From an uncultured Bacilli bacterium (GTDB lineage: Bacteria > Bacillota_I > Bacilli_A > RF39 > UBA660): a stretch of DNA of 37,737 nucleotides. The notes beneath the pieces are model-generated. The model was not told the DNA's origin. It searched no databases and saw only the letters and a list, made by a program, of their open reading frames with translations. Position numbers and translations under genes: made by a program. Numbering within the stretch: position 1 is the stretch's first letter; every line of letters begins with the position of its first letter. Positions 7,243 through 15,152 of the stretch are shown piece after piece. The stretch spans positions 1 to 37,737 of the forward strand of contig CALVUP010000011.1 of assembly GCA_944363635.1 (NCBI GenBank). Direction: 5' to 3'.

Positions 7243-8622
7243 ATGGAGGATAAATTATTACATGAAAAAAAGAGTGGTTGGTTACAAGTAGATGATACCA
7301 AGATAAATGAAATTTTTAATTTTGGTTATAGTTACATTGATTTTTTAAATCAGGCCAAAACAGAAAGAGAAGCTGCAGAATTTATTGTTGAAGCTTTAGA
7401 AAATAGTGGTTTTCAAAATATCGATTTGATGGGACACTTGCATTATGGGGATAAAGTGTATATGATGAATCGAGATAAAAGTGTTTATGCCGCTATTATT
7501 GGGCATGGAAGTATTACAGAAGGTGTGAATATGGTAGGAGCACATATTGATTCGCCAAGGCTTGATTTAAAACCAAATCCTTTATACGAGGATGTTCATT
7601 TGGCCTTGTTTAAAACGCATTATTATGGCGGAATAAAAAAATATCAATGGACGACCACTCCTCTTGCTTTGCATGGCGTTGTTGCCAAAACAAATGGCGA
7701 AAAAATTACAATTTCCATTGGAGAAGAAGAAGGAGATCCGGTGTTTACCATTACGGATTTGCTTCCACATTTGGCTATCAAGCAAAGAGAAAAAAAGTTG
7801 GAAGATGCGATTGAAGGAGAAGGGTTAAATGTACTGGTAGGTTCTATTCCCAACGATGCAAAAGAGGAAGCAGTAAAAGCAAATATTATGCATATTCTTC
7901 ATGAAAAATATGGAATGAAAGAAATCGATTTTTGTTCTTCGGAGTTTGAAATTGTACCGGCGTTTAAAGCAAGACATTTAGGATTTGATCAAAGTATGGT
8001 GGGTTCTTATGGACAAGATGATCGAGTATGTGCTTATACAACTTTACAAGCCTTATTACATGCTGATATAGGAGAACATACAGCAGTTGCCATATTTGCT
8101 GATAAAGAAGAAATTGGCAGCGTGGGAAATACAGGAATGTACTCTGAAATGTTTGATTATTTTATGTATGAATTATTAGATAAAAAAGGAGAAAACACAC
8201 CAAGTGCATTAAATAGAACGTATTGCAATTCTATGATGTTATCCGCAGATGTAGGAACTGGAATTGATCCAAATTATCAAGAGGCTTCTGAGGCAAACAA
8301 TGCTTCTTATATTGGTTATGGAGTAGAACTCAATAAGTATACAGGATCACGTGGAAAATCAGGAGCAAGTGATGCGAGTGCTGAATTTGTGGCTTACGTA
8401 CGAGAAATCTTTGAAAGCCATCATATTCCATATCAAGTGTCTGAACTTGGGAAAGTGGATTTAGGCGGAGGCGGAACCATTGCCTTTATCTTAGCTAATA
8501 AAGGAGTGGATGTAATCGATTGTGGGGTACCTGTTCTTTCTATGCATTCTCCTTTTGAAGTAACAAGTAAGTATGATATCTACTCGGCTTATGAGGCTTA
8601 TAAGGCTTTTTTTGAAGAATAG
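7243..8622 (+). CDS. M18-family aminopeptidase
   Basis: The product is a 459-aa zinc aminopeptidase of family M18 (aspartyl/leucyl aminopeptidase, ApeB/LAP4 type) that trims N-terminal residues from peptides in the cytoplasm. Expected metal ligands and catalytic residues are visible: H101 (GAHIDSPRLDLKP), D260 (GQDDRVCAY), E289/E290 (ADKEEIGS), D336 (SADV) and H435 (SMHSPFEV). The glycine-rich VDLGGGGT (405-412) is also diagnostic. ATG 7243 has AAAGGAGG at the right distance. An upstream in-frame ATG at 7213 has none and is rejected. A terminator follows directly. Confidence 0.93.
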   Translation: MEDKLLHEKKSGWLQVDDTKINEIFNFGYSYIDFLNQAKTEREAAEFIVEALENSGFQNIDLMGHLHYGDKVYMMNRDKSVYAAIIGHGSITEGVNMVGAHIDSPRLDLKPNPLYEDVHLALFKTHYYGGIKKYQWTTTPLALHGVVAKTNGEKITISIGEEEGDPVFTITDLLPHLAIKQREKKLEDAIEGEGLNVLVGSIPNDAKEEAVKANIMHILHEKYGMKEIDFCSSEFEIVPAFKARHLGFDQSMVGSYGQDDRVCAYTTLQALLHADIGEHTAVAIFADKEEIGSVGNTGMYSEMFDYFMYELLDKKGENTPSALNRTYCNSMMLSADVGTGIDPNYQEASEANNASYIGYGVELNKYTGSRGKSGASDASAEFVAYVREIFESHHIPYQVSELGKVDLGGGGTIAFILANKGVDVIDCGVPVLSMHSPFEVTSKYDIYSAYEAYKAFFEE

Positions 8623-8650
8623 AAATACTTAAGTTGGTATTTCTTTTTTT
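8622..8650 (+). terminator. Rho-independent terminator after M18 peptidase
   Basis: GAAATAC (8622-8628) pairs with GTATTTC (8637-8643), followed by a T run. Confidence 0.82.
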
Positions 8651-8678
8651 CTTATGTTATATTAGATGTGGTGGTTTT

Positions 8679-9224
8679 ATGGAAAAACTAAAATATGATC
8701 CTGTTACAAAAGAAAATAGAAATATTGCTTTTTCTATTCAAAAAACGCTTTGGCCTGATGATCCGGACTATTATTATTTTGTGGAGAAAAGTGAGAATAA
8801 TAAGGTGGATAATGTTGCGTTTTTAGTTCGATTAGGAAAAGAGTATATAGGAATTACAGGTGTAGAAGTGGATGATGATCCAGAGTCTATTTGGCTCGGA
8901 TGGTTTGGCATATTAGAGCCATTTCGAAGAAATGGTTATGAAAAACAAATTTTGTTAGATACAATAGAATATTGTAGGAGATTAAATAAGTATGAATATT
9001 TCAGATTAGATACGACTTATTGAAAAAACAGATCTGCTTTATACTTATATGATGAGGTAATGACTTTTAAGGAAAGTTATACGAAAGAGGATTCTGAGGA
9101 TATAAAACACAATTATTTGATTTATACATACAGTTTTCATGGTAAAAAGAAATTATGGAACAACCGTTATTTAGGATTGAATACATATTATGAAAAGTGT
9201 AAAGAACAAACGCCTAAATTCTGA
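8679..9224 (+). pseudogene. GNAT acetyltransferase interrupted by in-frame TGA
   Basis: From ATG 8679 (GGTGG upstream) the frame encodes a GNAT-like protein: FSIQKTLWPDD near the N-terminus, then SIWLGWFGILEPFRRNGYE covering the acetyl-CoA binding strand and loop. It stops at TGA 9021-9023 after RLDTTY. The same frame then continues without interruption for 66 sense codons (starting KNRSALYLYDE and containing LWNNRYLG) to TGA 9222-9224. The join reads TTY-stop-KNRSALYLY, where Trp (TGG) would be natural, so a single G-to-A change explains it. A full product would be 181 aa. TGG is used elsewhere in the same frame and other genes stop at TGA, so this is not code reassignment. It is either a recent nonsense mutation or a readthrough product. 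Confidence 0.82.
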
Positions 9225-9262
9225 TTATTTTCTTCTTTTGGTTTATTTATAATTTTTAGTGT

Positions 9263-9268
9263 TATAAT
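9263..9268 (+). promoter_or_regulatory. -10 element of the dehydrogenase gene
   Basis: A perfect TATAAT lies 31 nt upstream of the ATG at 9300. No good -35 is seen. Confidence 0.5.
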
Positions 9269-9299
9269 TAAATTATAGATAATAGAAAGGAGATTTTTT

Positions 9300-10358
9300 A
9301 TGGAAAAGTATAGGGTAGTACAGTATGGTTGTGGTAAGATGAGTAAATATATTATGCGTTATATTTACGAAAATGGATCTGAAATTGTAGGAGCTATTGA
9401 TATAAACCCAGATATCATTGGTAAGGATATTTCTTGTGTCATAGGAGGAGAAGAGAAGGGCGTAACAATTACGGATGTGAAAGATGCGAAAGCATTATTA
9501 GAAAGTGTAAAACCAGATATTTGTATTGTTACAACTATGAGTTTGATGCAGGATGTGAAAGAGGCATTGCTTCTTTGTGCATCTCTTGGAATCAATGCAA
9601 TCACGACTTGTGAAGAGGCATTTTATCCAATGAATTCTAATCCTAATTTAACAAATAAGATTGATACATTAGCCAAAGAAAATAATTGTACAATTACAGG
9701 TAGTGGTTATCAAGATGCTTTTTGGGGAAATTTAATTACGACATTAATAGGTTCAAGTCATAATATTACGAAGATAAAAGGTAGTTCTTCTTACAATGTA
9801 GAAGATTATGGTATTGCTCTTGCTAAAGCTCATGGAGCAGGACTTACTAAGGAAGAATTTGAAAAGCAAGTAGCAAGTGCGGATGAAATCAGTGATGAAG
9901 AAAGACAAAAGGTTATTGCAAGTGGAAATTATGCTCCATCCTATATGTGGAATGTGAATGGTTGGTTATGTGATAAGTTAGGCTTAACTATAGTGAGTCA
10001 AAGACAAAAATGCGTTCCTCAATTCAATGATTATGATATTGAATCGAGTACATTAGGAATGACTGTTAAAGCAGGAATGGCTACTGGTATGAGTGCTGTT
10101 GTAACAACAGAAACAAAAGAGGGCATTACCTTAGAAACAGAATGCATTGGAAAAGTATATAATAAAGATGAGTTTGACAGAAATGAATGGACCATCTATG
10201 GTGAACCAGATACAACTTTAGTGATTGATAAACCAGACACAGTAAGATTAACATGTTCGGCTATTGTGAATAGAATTCCAGATGTTTTAAAAGCAGAATC
10301 AGGATTTGTTCCTACTTCTCGAATGGGAGAATTAAAGTATACATTTAGGACGAAATAG
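9300..10358 (+). CDS. Diaminopentanoate/dihydrodipicolinate-reductase-like dehydrogenase
   Basis: This 352-aa oxidoreductase has an N-terminal Rossmann fold (VVQYGCGKMSKYI at residues 6-18, then EIVGAIDINPDIIGKDI). It belongs to the dihydrodipicolinate-reductase-like group that includes 2,4-diaminopentanoate dehydrogenase (Ord) of anaerobic ornithine degradation. The length fits Ord, which is longer than DapB (about 250-270). No other ornithine-fermentation genes are in the window, so the substrate is uncertain; a related amino-acid dehydrogenase is equally possible. GAAAGGAG supports the start and a TATAAT at 9263-9268 gives its own promoter. A strong terminator follows, so it is monocistronic. 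Confidence 0.7.
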   Translation: MEKYRVVQYGCGKMSKYIMRYIYENGSEIVGAIDINPDIIGKDISCVIGGEEKGVTITDVKDAKALLESVKPDICIVTTMSLMQDVKEALLLCASLGINAITTCEEAFYPMNSNPNLTNKIDTLAKENNCTITGSGYQDAFWGNLITTLIGSSHNITKIKGSSSYNVEDYGIALAKAHGAGLTKEEFEKQVASADEISDEERQKVIASGNYAPSYMWNVNGWLCDKLGLTIVSQRQKCVPQFNDYDIESSTLGMTVKAGMATGMSAVVTTETKEGITLETECIGKVYNKDEFDRNEWTIYGEPDTTLVIDKPDTVRLTCSAIVNRIPDVLKAESGFVPTSRMGELKYTFRTK

Positions 10359-10361
10359 ATA

Positions 10362-10392
10362 AAAACAGTATTGATATAGATACTGTTTTTTA
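10362..10392 (+). terminator. Rho-independent terminator after dehydrogenase
   Basis: AAAAACAGTAT (10362-10372) pairs with ATACTGTTTTT (10381-10391), ending in Ts. Confidence 0.87.
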
Positions 10393-10421
10393 TTTATGCT
10401 ATGATAGAAGTGGTGAAGAAT

Positions 10422-10682
10422 ATGGCATATAAGTTTTTAAAAGATAAGTTGGTCTGTATTCTAAAGGAACAGATCGTTGGAGAAGTTGATTTTTCGGTTG
10501 TGAATGAAACGCTTATAGAAGTGCATCGTGTTTTTGTATTACCAGAGTTTAGAGGTCAGAAAATTGCGCAAGGTCTTATGGAACAATTATGTAAATTTGC
10601 TTCGGCAAATCAGAAGCAAATCAAACCTCTATGTTCTTATGCACAATACTGGTTTGCTCATAATCAAACGTATACTTCTTAA
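10422..10682 (+). CDS. Small COG2388-type N-acetyltransferase
   Basis: This 86-aa protein is of the minimal GNAT type (YjdJ/COG2388). The CoA-binding stretch VHRVFVLPEFRGQKIAQGLM spans residues 34-53, and the family-typical Cys motif is PLCSYAQYWF (69-78). Members are about 90 aa, so this is full length. I start at ATG 10422, preceded by GGTGAAG. The earlier in-frame ATG at 10401 overlaps what looks like the -10 (TATGAT) and has no ribosome site. The substrate is unknown. Confidence 0.8.
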   Translation: MAYKFLKDKLVCILKEQIVGEVDFSVVNETLIEVHRVFVLPEFRGQKIAQGLMEQLCKFASANQKQIKPLCSYAQYWFAHNQTYTS

Positions 10683-10688
10683 AAATAC

Positions 10689-10720
10689 AAAAGAACAAGT
10701 TTTTTTCTACTTGTTCTTTT
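10689..10720. terminator. Bidirectional terminator between convergent genes
   Basis: AAAAGAACAAG (10689-10699) pairs with CTTGTTCTTTT (10710-10720). It serves the small GNAT gene on the plus strand and the P-type ATPase on the minus strand, whose stop codon lies inside the hairpin. Confidence 0.88.
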
Positions 10721-12566
10721 TAATTTTTAATATTCTTAGGGCATTTAATATTGCTAATATGGATACTCCTACATCTGCAAAAACGGCTGCCCACATCGTA
10801 GCAATTCCGATGGCGCTAAGGAGTAAGACGGCAATTTTAATAGCGATGGCAAAAACAATGTTTTCTTTTACGATTTTCATTGTTTTTTTACTGATTTGGA
10901 TAGCATCTGCAATTTTAGAAGGTTCATCGGTCATAATCACAATATCAGCGGCCTCAATTGCAGCATCACTTCCAAGGCCTCCCATGGCTACGCCAATATC
11001 AGATAAAGCAAGGACAGGTGCATCGTTAATACCATCTCCGATAAAAATGAGTTTTCCATTTGTAGATTTTTCTTTCATCAATTTTTCGACTTTCTCTACT
11101 TTTTCTTGTGGTAAAAGCTCTGCATAGTAAGCATCTAAATGCAATTCTTTACTGACTTGTTTACTGATTTCGCTTCGATCCCCCGTTAACAGGACTATTT
11201 TCTTAACATTATTATTTTTGAATGCTTTTACTGCTTTATAGGCATCTTCTTTAATTTTATCGGCTATAACAACAGTACCACAAAATGACTTGTTAATAGC
11301 TACATAAAGGATAGTACCTATATCTTTATTTTTTTGATAATCAATTTTATATTCTTCCATTAATTTTTCGTTACCTACTAGGATATCTTTATTATCCACA
11401 TGAGCTATAATGCCTTTCCCTTTTACTTCTTTTGTTTTTGTTACTATTTTTTCATTTATCTTTTTTCCATAAGCTTCTTTAATGGATAAAGCAATAGGAT
11501 GATTTGAAAAGGCTTCTGCGGAGGCTGTATATTTTAATAATTCTTCATCGGAGTAATTCATCGAATTTATTTTTTGTACTTTAAATATACCTTCTGTAAG
11601 AGTTCCTGTTTTATCACAAACAACAATTTCTGTATTTGCAAGTGCCTCTAAATAATTGCTTCCTTTGATTAAAACCCCTATTTTGGAAGCAGCACCTATT
11701 CCTCCAAAGAAACTTAATGGTATAGATATTACAAGAGCACATGGACAAGAGACAACTAAAAAAGATAAAGCTCGATAAATCCATTCATGAAAAGTGGCTT
11801 CTTTTAGAATAAGTGGGGGAAAAATGGCTAGAACAATCGCAATAATAACTACAATTGGTGTATAGTATTTGGCAAATTTACTGATAAAGTTTTCTGATTT
11901 TGATTTTCTATTACTGGCGTTTTCGACTAAATCTAAAATTTTACTTACAGTTGATTCACTAAATTCTTTGGTTACTTTTACTTTTAAAGTACTTTCATTA
12001 TTAATGCATCCACTTAATACTTCATCGCCTATGTTGATACTTTTTGGAATGGCTTCACCAGTTAGAGCAAGCGTATTAAGTGTTGAACTTCCTTCTATAA
12101 CAGTTCCATCTAAGGGGATTTTTTCCCCTGGTTTGATAAGTATAATATCTCCTGTATGAACTGTAGTTGGATCAACTCTTTCTGTTTTTTCTTTATGGTA
12201 TATATTGGCATAATCGGGTCGAATATCCATAAGAGTGGCAATAGATTTTCTGGATTTATCCACGGCATAGCTTTGAAAGAATTCTCCAACTTGATAAAAC
12301 AACATCACAGCAACCGCTTCTGGGAATTCACCTATTAAAAAAGCCCCAATCGTTGCGATAGTCATTAAAAAGTTTTCATCAAATATCTTACCTCTCGTTA
12401 TATTTCGAATGGCTTTTAAAAGAATATCGTAACCTACAATAATATAAGAGAACATAAATAAGACATTATTTATCATCGTATTGTTTTGTTTAAAGACTAA
12501 AGCAAATATAAATAAGATAAGAGAAACGAGAATACAAATTCGTTTTTTCTTCATTTTTTTCGTCAT
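10707..12566 (-). CDS. cadA: Zn/Cd/Pb-exporting P1B-type ATPase
   Basis: The 619-aa heavy-metal P-type ATPase pumps Zn2+/Cd2+ (and likely Pb2+) out of the cell. Actuator loop TGEAIP (169-174), membrane CPC motif S-CPC-ALVIS (274-276), phosphorylation DKTGT (318-322), HP at 356-357, hinge GDGINDAP (510-517), and in the last TM region FADVG (D598-G600). CPC plus the DxG motif in TM8 is the Zn/Cd/Pb class, not copper. It has no N-terminal metal-binding domain: the first TM helix begins near residue 9. A separate HMA protein is encoded 3 bp upstream. GAGGAAG within the end of the HMA gene serves as its ribosome site. Induction by metal through the CadC-like repressor is expected. Confidence 0.93.
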   Translation of the reverse strand: MTKKMKKKRICILVSLILFIFALVFKQNNTMINNVLFMFSYIIVGYDILLKAIRNITRGKIFDENFLMTIATIGAFLIGEFPEAVAVMLFYQVGEFFQSYAVDKSRKSIATLMDIRPDYANIYHKEKTERVDPTTVHTGDIILIKPGEKIPLDGTVIEGSSTLNTLALTGEAIPKSINIGDEVLSGCINNESTLKVKVTKEFSESTVSKILDLVENASNRKSKSENFISKFAKYYTPIVVIIAIVLAIFPPLILKEATFHEWIYRALSFLVVSCPCALVISIPLSFFGGIGAASKIGVLIKGSNYLEALANTEIVVCDKTGTLTEGIFKVQKINSMNYSDEELLKYTASAEAFSNHPIALSIKEAYGKKINEKIVTKTKEVKGKGIIAHVDNKDILVGNEKLMEEYKIDYQKNKDIGTILYVAINKSFCGTVVIADKIKEDAYKAVKAFKNNNVKKIVLLTGDRSEISKQVSKELHLDAYYAELLPQEKVEKVEKLMKEKSTNGKLIFIGDGINDAPVLALSDIGVAMGGLGSDAAIEAADIVIMTDEPSKIADAIQISKKTMKIVKENIVFAIAIKIAVLLLSAIGIATMWAAVFADVGVSILAILNALRILKIKKNK

Positions 12567-12569
12567 AAA

Positions 12570-12794
12570 TTACACTTCCTCTATACTGACATCTGGTTCT
12601 TCTTTTTTTATTATTTTTTTTATTTGTTTTAGTACTTCACTTTTATGATCTTCTTGACAAGAAAAAGTTAATTTTTCAGTTATAAAACTAATGCTTACAT
12701 TGCTGATATTTCCAATTTTTTTTAAATGATCTTCTAATTCATTGGCACAAGCGGCACAATCCAATCCTTCTATTTTATATTTATATGTTTGCAT
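12570..12794 (-). CDS. HMA-domain metal-binding protein (free-standing)
   Basis: A 74-aa single heavy-metal-associated domain with the GLDCAAC motif (C13 and C16) near the N-terminus of a ferredoxin-like fold. It ends in an acidic tail. It lies 3 bp upstream of the P-type ATPase gene, which lacks this domain, so it probably supplies the missing N-terminal metal-binding function in trans or delivers Zn/Cd to the pump. I choose ATG 12794 because AAAGGAA lies about 9 nt upstream. Upstream in-frame ATGs at 12803 and 12848 are poorly placed relative to any Shine-Dalgarno sequence. Confidence 0.88.
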   Translation of the reverse strand: MQTYKYKIEGLDCAACANELEDHLKKIGNISNVSISFITEKLTFSCQEDHKSEVLKQIKKIIKKEEPDVSIEEV

Positions 12795-12810
12795 GTTCTT
12801 CATTCCTTTC

Positions 12811-13173
12811 TTAATTTTTATGATTGATATGTTCAAGACCAATTTCAAATAATTTTACAATATGATCATCATCTAAAGTGTAATATACTTCTTTCCCACT
12901 TCGGCGACATTTTACAATTCCACTTCTTCTAAGCACAGCTAATTGATGGGATATTGATGATTTGGTCATATTTAAAACATTCGCTAAATCACAAACACAC
13001 ATTTCATCTTGATCTAAGGCAAACAAGATTCTACATCTCGTTGTATCTCCAATTAATTTAAATAAATTTGCCAAATGATTAAAAGTATTTTCGTTTGGCA
13101 TTTTTTTAATTACTTTATCCACAGCTTCCTGGTGAATGATGTTGCAATCACAAGAAAATTCGTTTCTACTCAT
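12811..13173 (-). CDS. cadC: CadC/SmtB-type ArsR-family metal repressor
   Basis: The product is a 120-aa winged-helix repressor that leaves DNA when Zn, Cd or Pb binds. It appears to keep both known metal sites of the family. The thiolate site near helix 3 uses N-terminal C8 and C10 together with C59 and C61 (the CVC in MCVCDL). The C-terminal helix-5 site uses D102, H104, H115 and H118 (DDDH...LEHINH). The recognition helix is SSISHQLAVLRRSG (72-85). It is the first gene of the operon with the HMA protein and the ATPase. Its promoter carries two palindromes that fit an autoregulated operator. Confidence 0.9.
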   Translation of the reverse strand: MSRNEFSCDCNIIHQEAVDKVIKKMPNENTFNHLANLFKLIGDTTRCRILFALDQDEMCVCDLANVLNMTKSSISHQLAVLRRSGIVKCRRSGKEVYYTLDDDHIVKLFEIGLEHINHKN

Positions 13174-13207
13174 GGTTTCACTTCCTTATTTATAGCTTAT
13201 TCTTTTT

Positions 13208-13263
13208 AGTTGAATATATACTCAACTATTACTAGTATAGTTGAATATTTATTCAATTGTCAA
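13208..13263 (-). promoter_or_regulatory. Metal-operon promoter with two CadC-type operators
   Basis: On the minus strand TTGACA (13263-13258) and TATACT (13239-13234) are 18 bp apart, a near-consensus promoter. One palindrome, AGTTGAATA-TT-TATTCAATT (13239-13258), fills the -35/-10 spacer exactly. A second, AGTTGA-N8-TCAACT (13208-13227), lies over the predicted start of transcription. The two are 31 bp apart, three helical turns, so two dimers would sit on the same DNA face. Confidence 0.82.
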
Positions 13264-13332
13264 GATAAAATTAAATTTTTTTGCATTGGTAAGTCGTTTT
13301 ATGTCAAATTAATAGAATTCGTCTTCTATTTC

Positions 13333-13361
13333 TTGCAAATTTTTCATTATTATGCTATCGT
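13333..13361 (+). promoter_or_regulatory. Probable promoter of the surface-protein operon
   Basis: TTGCAA (13333-13338) and TATCGT (13356-13361) are separated by 17 bp. About 58 nt of leader would precede the ATG. The match is moderate. Confidence 0.45.
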
Positions 13362-13425
13362 TGTTATGGTAGAAGGAGTTTGAATAGAACTTACTTTCCA
13401 AATTAGTCATAAAGGAGGTGTAAGA

Positions 13426-13962
13426 ATGAGTGGAGAAAGAAAATCAAGAAATGTAATTATCGGAATGTTGTGTGCAATTATTTTAATGATGGGTGTAGGT
13501 TTTGCAGCCTCTTTATCAAGTATTTTAAAGATTAATGGTAATGCTGAAATTACAGGTACATGGAATGTAAAAATTACGGGTATTACTTCTACAGATACAA
13601 CTGGAAAAGCTTCTGCTGGTAGCCCTTCTTTTACTGCAACAACAGCAACTTTTAATACAACATTAGTTGAACCAGGAGATTCTGCTACTTATCAAGTTAC
13701 AGTAAGAAATGATGGAAATATCCCAGCTTTATTGGATGATGTTCAAGAAGTTTTAACTGGAGCTTCTAATGACGCTATTGTATATAGCTATGGAGAATCA
13801 AACCCTGAAGATGGTGCTAAATTAGGCGCTGGGCAAACACATACATTTGAAGTTACAGTTACTTATCCTGATACAGCAGTAGGAGAAAATGCTCCTACAG
13901 AAGGAGAACTTACAAACAATTTAACTTTGACATTAACTTATGTTCAGGATACAACTGCATAA
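13426..13962 (+). CDS. TasA-like secreted structural protein with SipW-type signal
   Basis: This 178-aa exported protein has a basic start (MSGERKSRN), a hydrophobic segment (10-28, ending MMGVGFAA) and a probable cleavage after Ala, followed by LSSILKINGNAEITG. This resembles signals processed by SipW-type peptidases in TasA/CalY proteins. The mature part (about 150 aa) looks all-beta: SPSFTATTATFNTTL, then EPGDSATYQVTVRNDGNIPALLDDV (82-106), as in Ig-like or TasA-like folds. It has no cell-wall anchor motif. AAAGGAGGTG is a near-perfect ribosome site, fitting an abundant structural subunit. The next gene, 25 bp on, encodes a SipW-like peptidase. A role as fibre or matrix subunit is inferred. 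Confidence 0.72.
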   Translation: MSGERKSRNVIIGMLCAIILMMGVGFAASLSSILKINGNAEITGTWNVKITGITSTDTTGKASAGSPSFTATTATFNTTLVEPGDSATYQVTVRNDGNIPALLDDVQEVLTGASNDAIVYSYGESNPEDGAKLGAGQTHTFEVTVTYPDTAVGENAPTEGELTNNLTLTLTYVQDTTA

Positions 13963-13987
13963 TAAATCATAAAGAGGAGAGATGAAC

Positions 13988-15133
13988 ATGTTAAAGCTAA
14001 ATTTTAAAACTGCGATATTATTATTTATACTCTTTCTTTATACATGTTTGTCTCCTTTTTTATTAAATTGGAATTCTTCTTTTTACTTTAATTATTTAAA
14101 TCCTATTTTTTGGTTTGTATTTCTAATCATTGGGATCTTATTTTTTCGAAATGATTATTGCCGAAAAAAATATAAATATGATTTTATTCAAATTGTAATT
14201 ATATCTGTAATAATATATTTAATTCTTTTTTATACAGCTGGATTAATAACAGGGTACACTCGACTTCCATATGCAAGAACAGTTACTGGTGTTTTAAAGA
14301 ATATATTACAATATGTTTTTCCTATTGTATCTATGGAGTATTTAAGACAATGTTTTATTAATCGAAGTGGGAAAAATAAAATTTTATTAATTATTATTAC
14401 AGGTATATTTGCTGCAATCAATATAACATTACAAACTTATAATTTTTCTATTGTTGTAGTGGATGATGTATTTGATTTGTTGTTTTCAATTGTTATACCT
14501 GAAATTGCAAAAAGTATGCTTCTTAGTTATTTAACATATCGTTCTGATTTTGTGGCTTCTTTGATCTATGCCATTGTACCCGCTATGCTAATGTATATCA
14601 TTCCAATTCTTCCAGATTTAAATTGGTTTTTAGATGGAAGCTTGCAGTTGATACTCGCATTTGTCGTTTACTTTGTTTGCAATCAGTTTTATGTAAGTAA
14701 GTATGAGATAAAAACAAAAAGAAAAAAGGTATATATCTCTTTATTACCGCTCTTGGTTATTGTAATTCCTATTATTATTCTTATATCCGGTGTTTTCAAA
14801 TACCAATTATTGGCCGTATTAACCAATAGTATGAAACCGGTTTATAGTAGGGGAGATGCTATTTTAATAGAACATTTGGATGAGGATGAAAAACAGGATT
14901 TAAAAGAAGGAGATATTATTGTATTTATTTACCATGATCGTAGAGTATTACATAGAATTGTAGAGATTGATGAGTCTATATCTGGAGTTAGAACGTATAA
15001 GACGAAAGGGGATAATTTAGAAACAGAGGATGCTTGGGTAATAAAAGATCAAGATATTGAAGGCAAATATATTGCAACTGTGCCTAAGATCGGTTATCCT
15101 TCTGTTTGGATTAGTGAATTTACCATGGAATAA
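13988..15133 (+). CDS. SipW-like signal peptidase with polytopic N-terminal domain
   Basis: The C-terminal third is a type I signal peptidase of the archaeal/ER/SipW class. Ser281 (TNSMKPVYSRGD) is the nucleophile, and His322 (VLHRIVEI) takes the place of the bacterial Lys. The GD motif is KGDNLETED (340-348). Unlike ordinary SipW (about 190 aa, two TM), about 270 residues with roughly eight hydrophobic segments precede it, a domain I cannot identify. I start at ATG 13988, about 8 nt after GAGGAG; ATG 13982 is too close. It is placed between a TasA-like protein and a GLUG protein, both with SipW-type signals, so it very probably processes them. Confidence 0.8.
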   Translation: MLKLNFKTAILLFILFLYTCLSPFLLNWNSSFYFNYLNPIFWFVFLIIGILFFRNDYCRKKYKYDFIQIVIISVIIYLILFYTAGLITGYTRLPYARTVTGVLKNILQYVFPIVSMEYLRQCFINRSGKNKILLIIITGIFAAINITLQTYNFSIVVVDDVFDLLFSIVIPEIAKSMLLSYLTYRSDFVASLIYAIVPAMLMYIIPILPDLNWFLDGSLQLILAFVVYFVCNQFYVSKYEIKTKRKKVYISLLPLLVIVIPIIILISGVFKYQLLAVLTNSMKPVYSRGDAILIEHLDEDEKQDLKEGDIIVFIYHDRRVLHRIVEIDESISGVRTYKTKGDNLETEDAWVIKDQDIEGKYIATVPKIGYPSVWISEFTME

Positions 15134-15152
15134 ATAAGAGGGGATGACAAAG

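Noticed and set aside
9021..9224. TGA read as tryptophan throughout (Mollicutes code)
   Set aside because: Genes at 26987, 27825 and 32759 end sensibly at TGA with overlapping or adjacent starts, and TGG is common; the standard code fits.
13988..14500. CPBP (Abi/CAAX-like) intramembrane protease in the N-terminal domain of the SipW-like protein
   Set aside because: Only a loose E-x-x-R (MEYLRQ) is present; the second motif and His residues are not evident.
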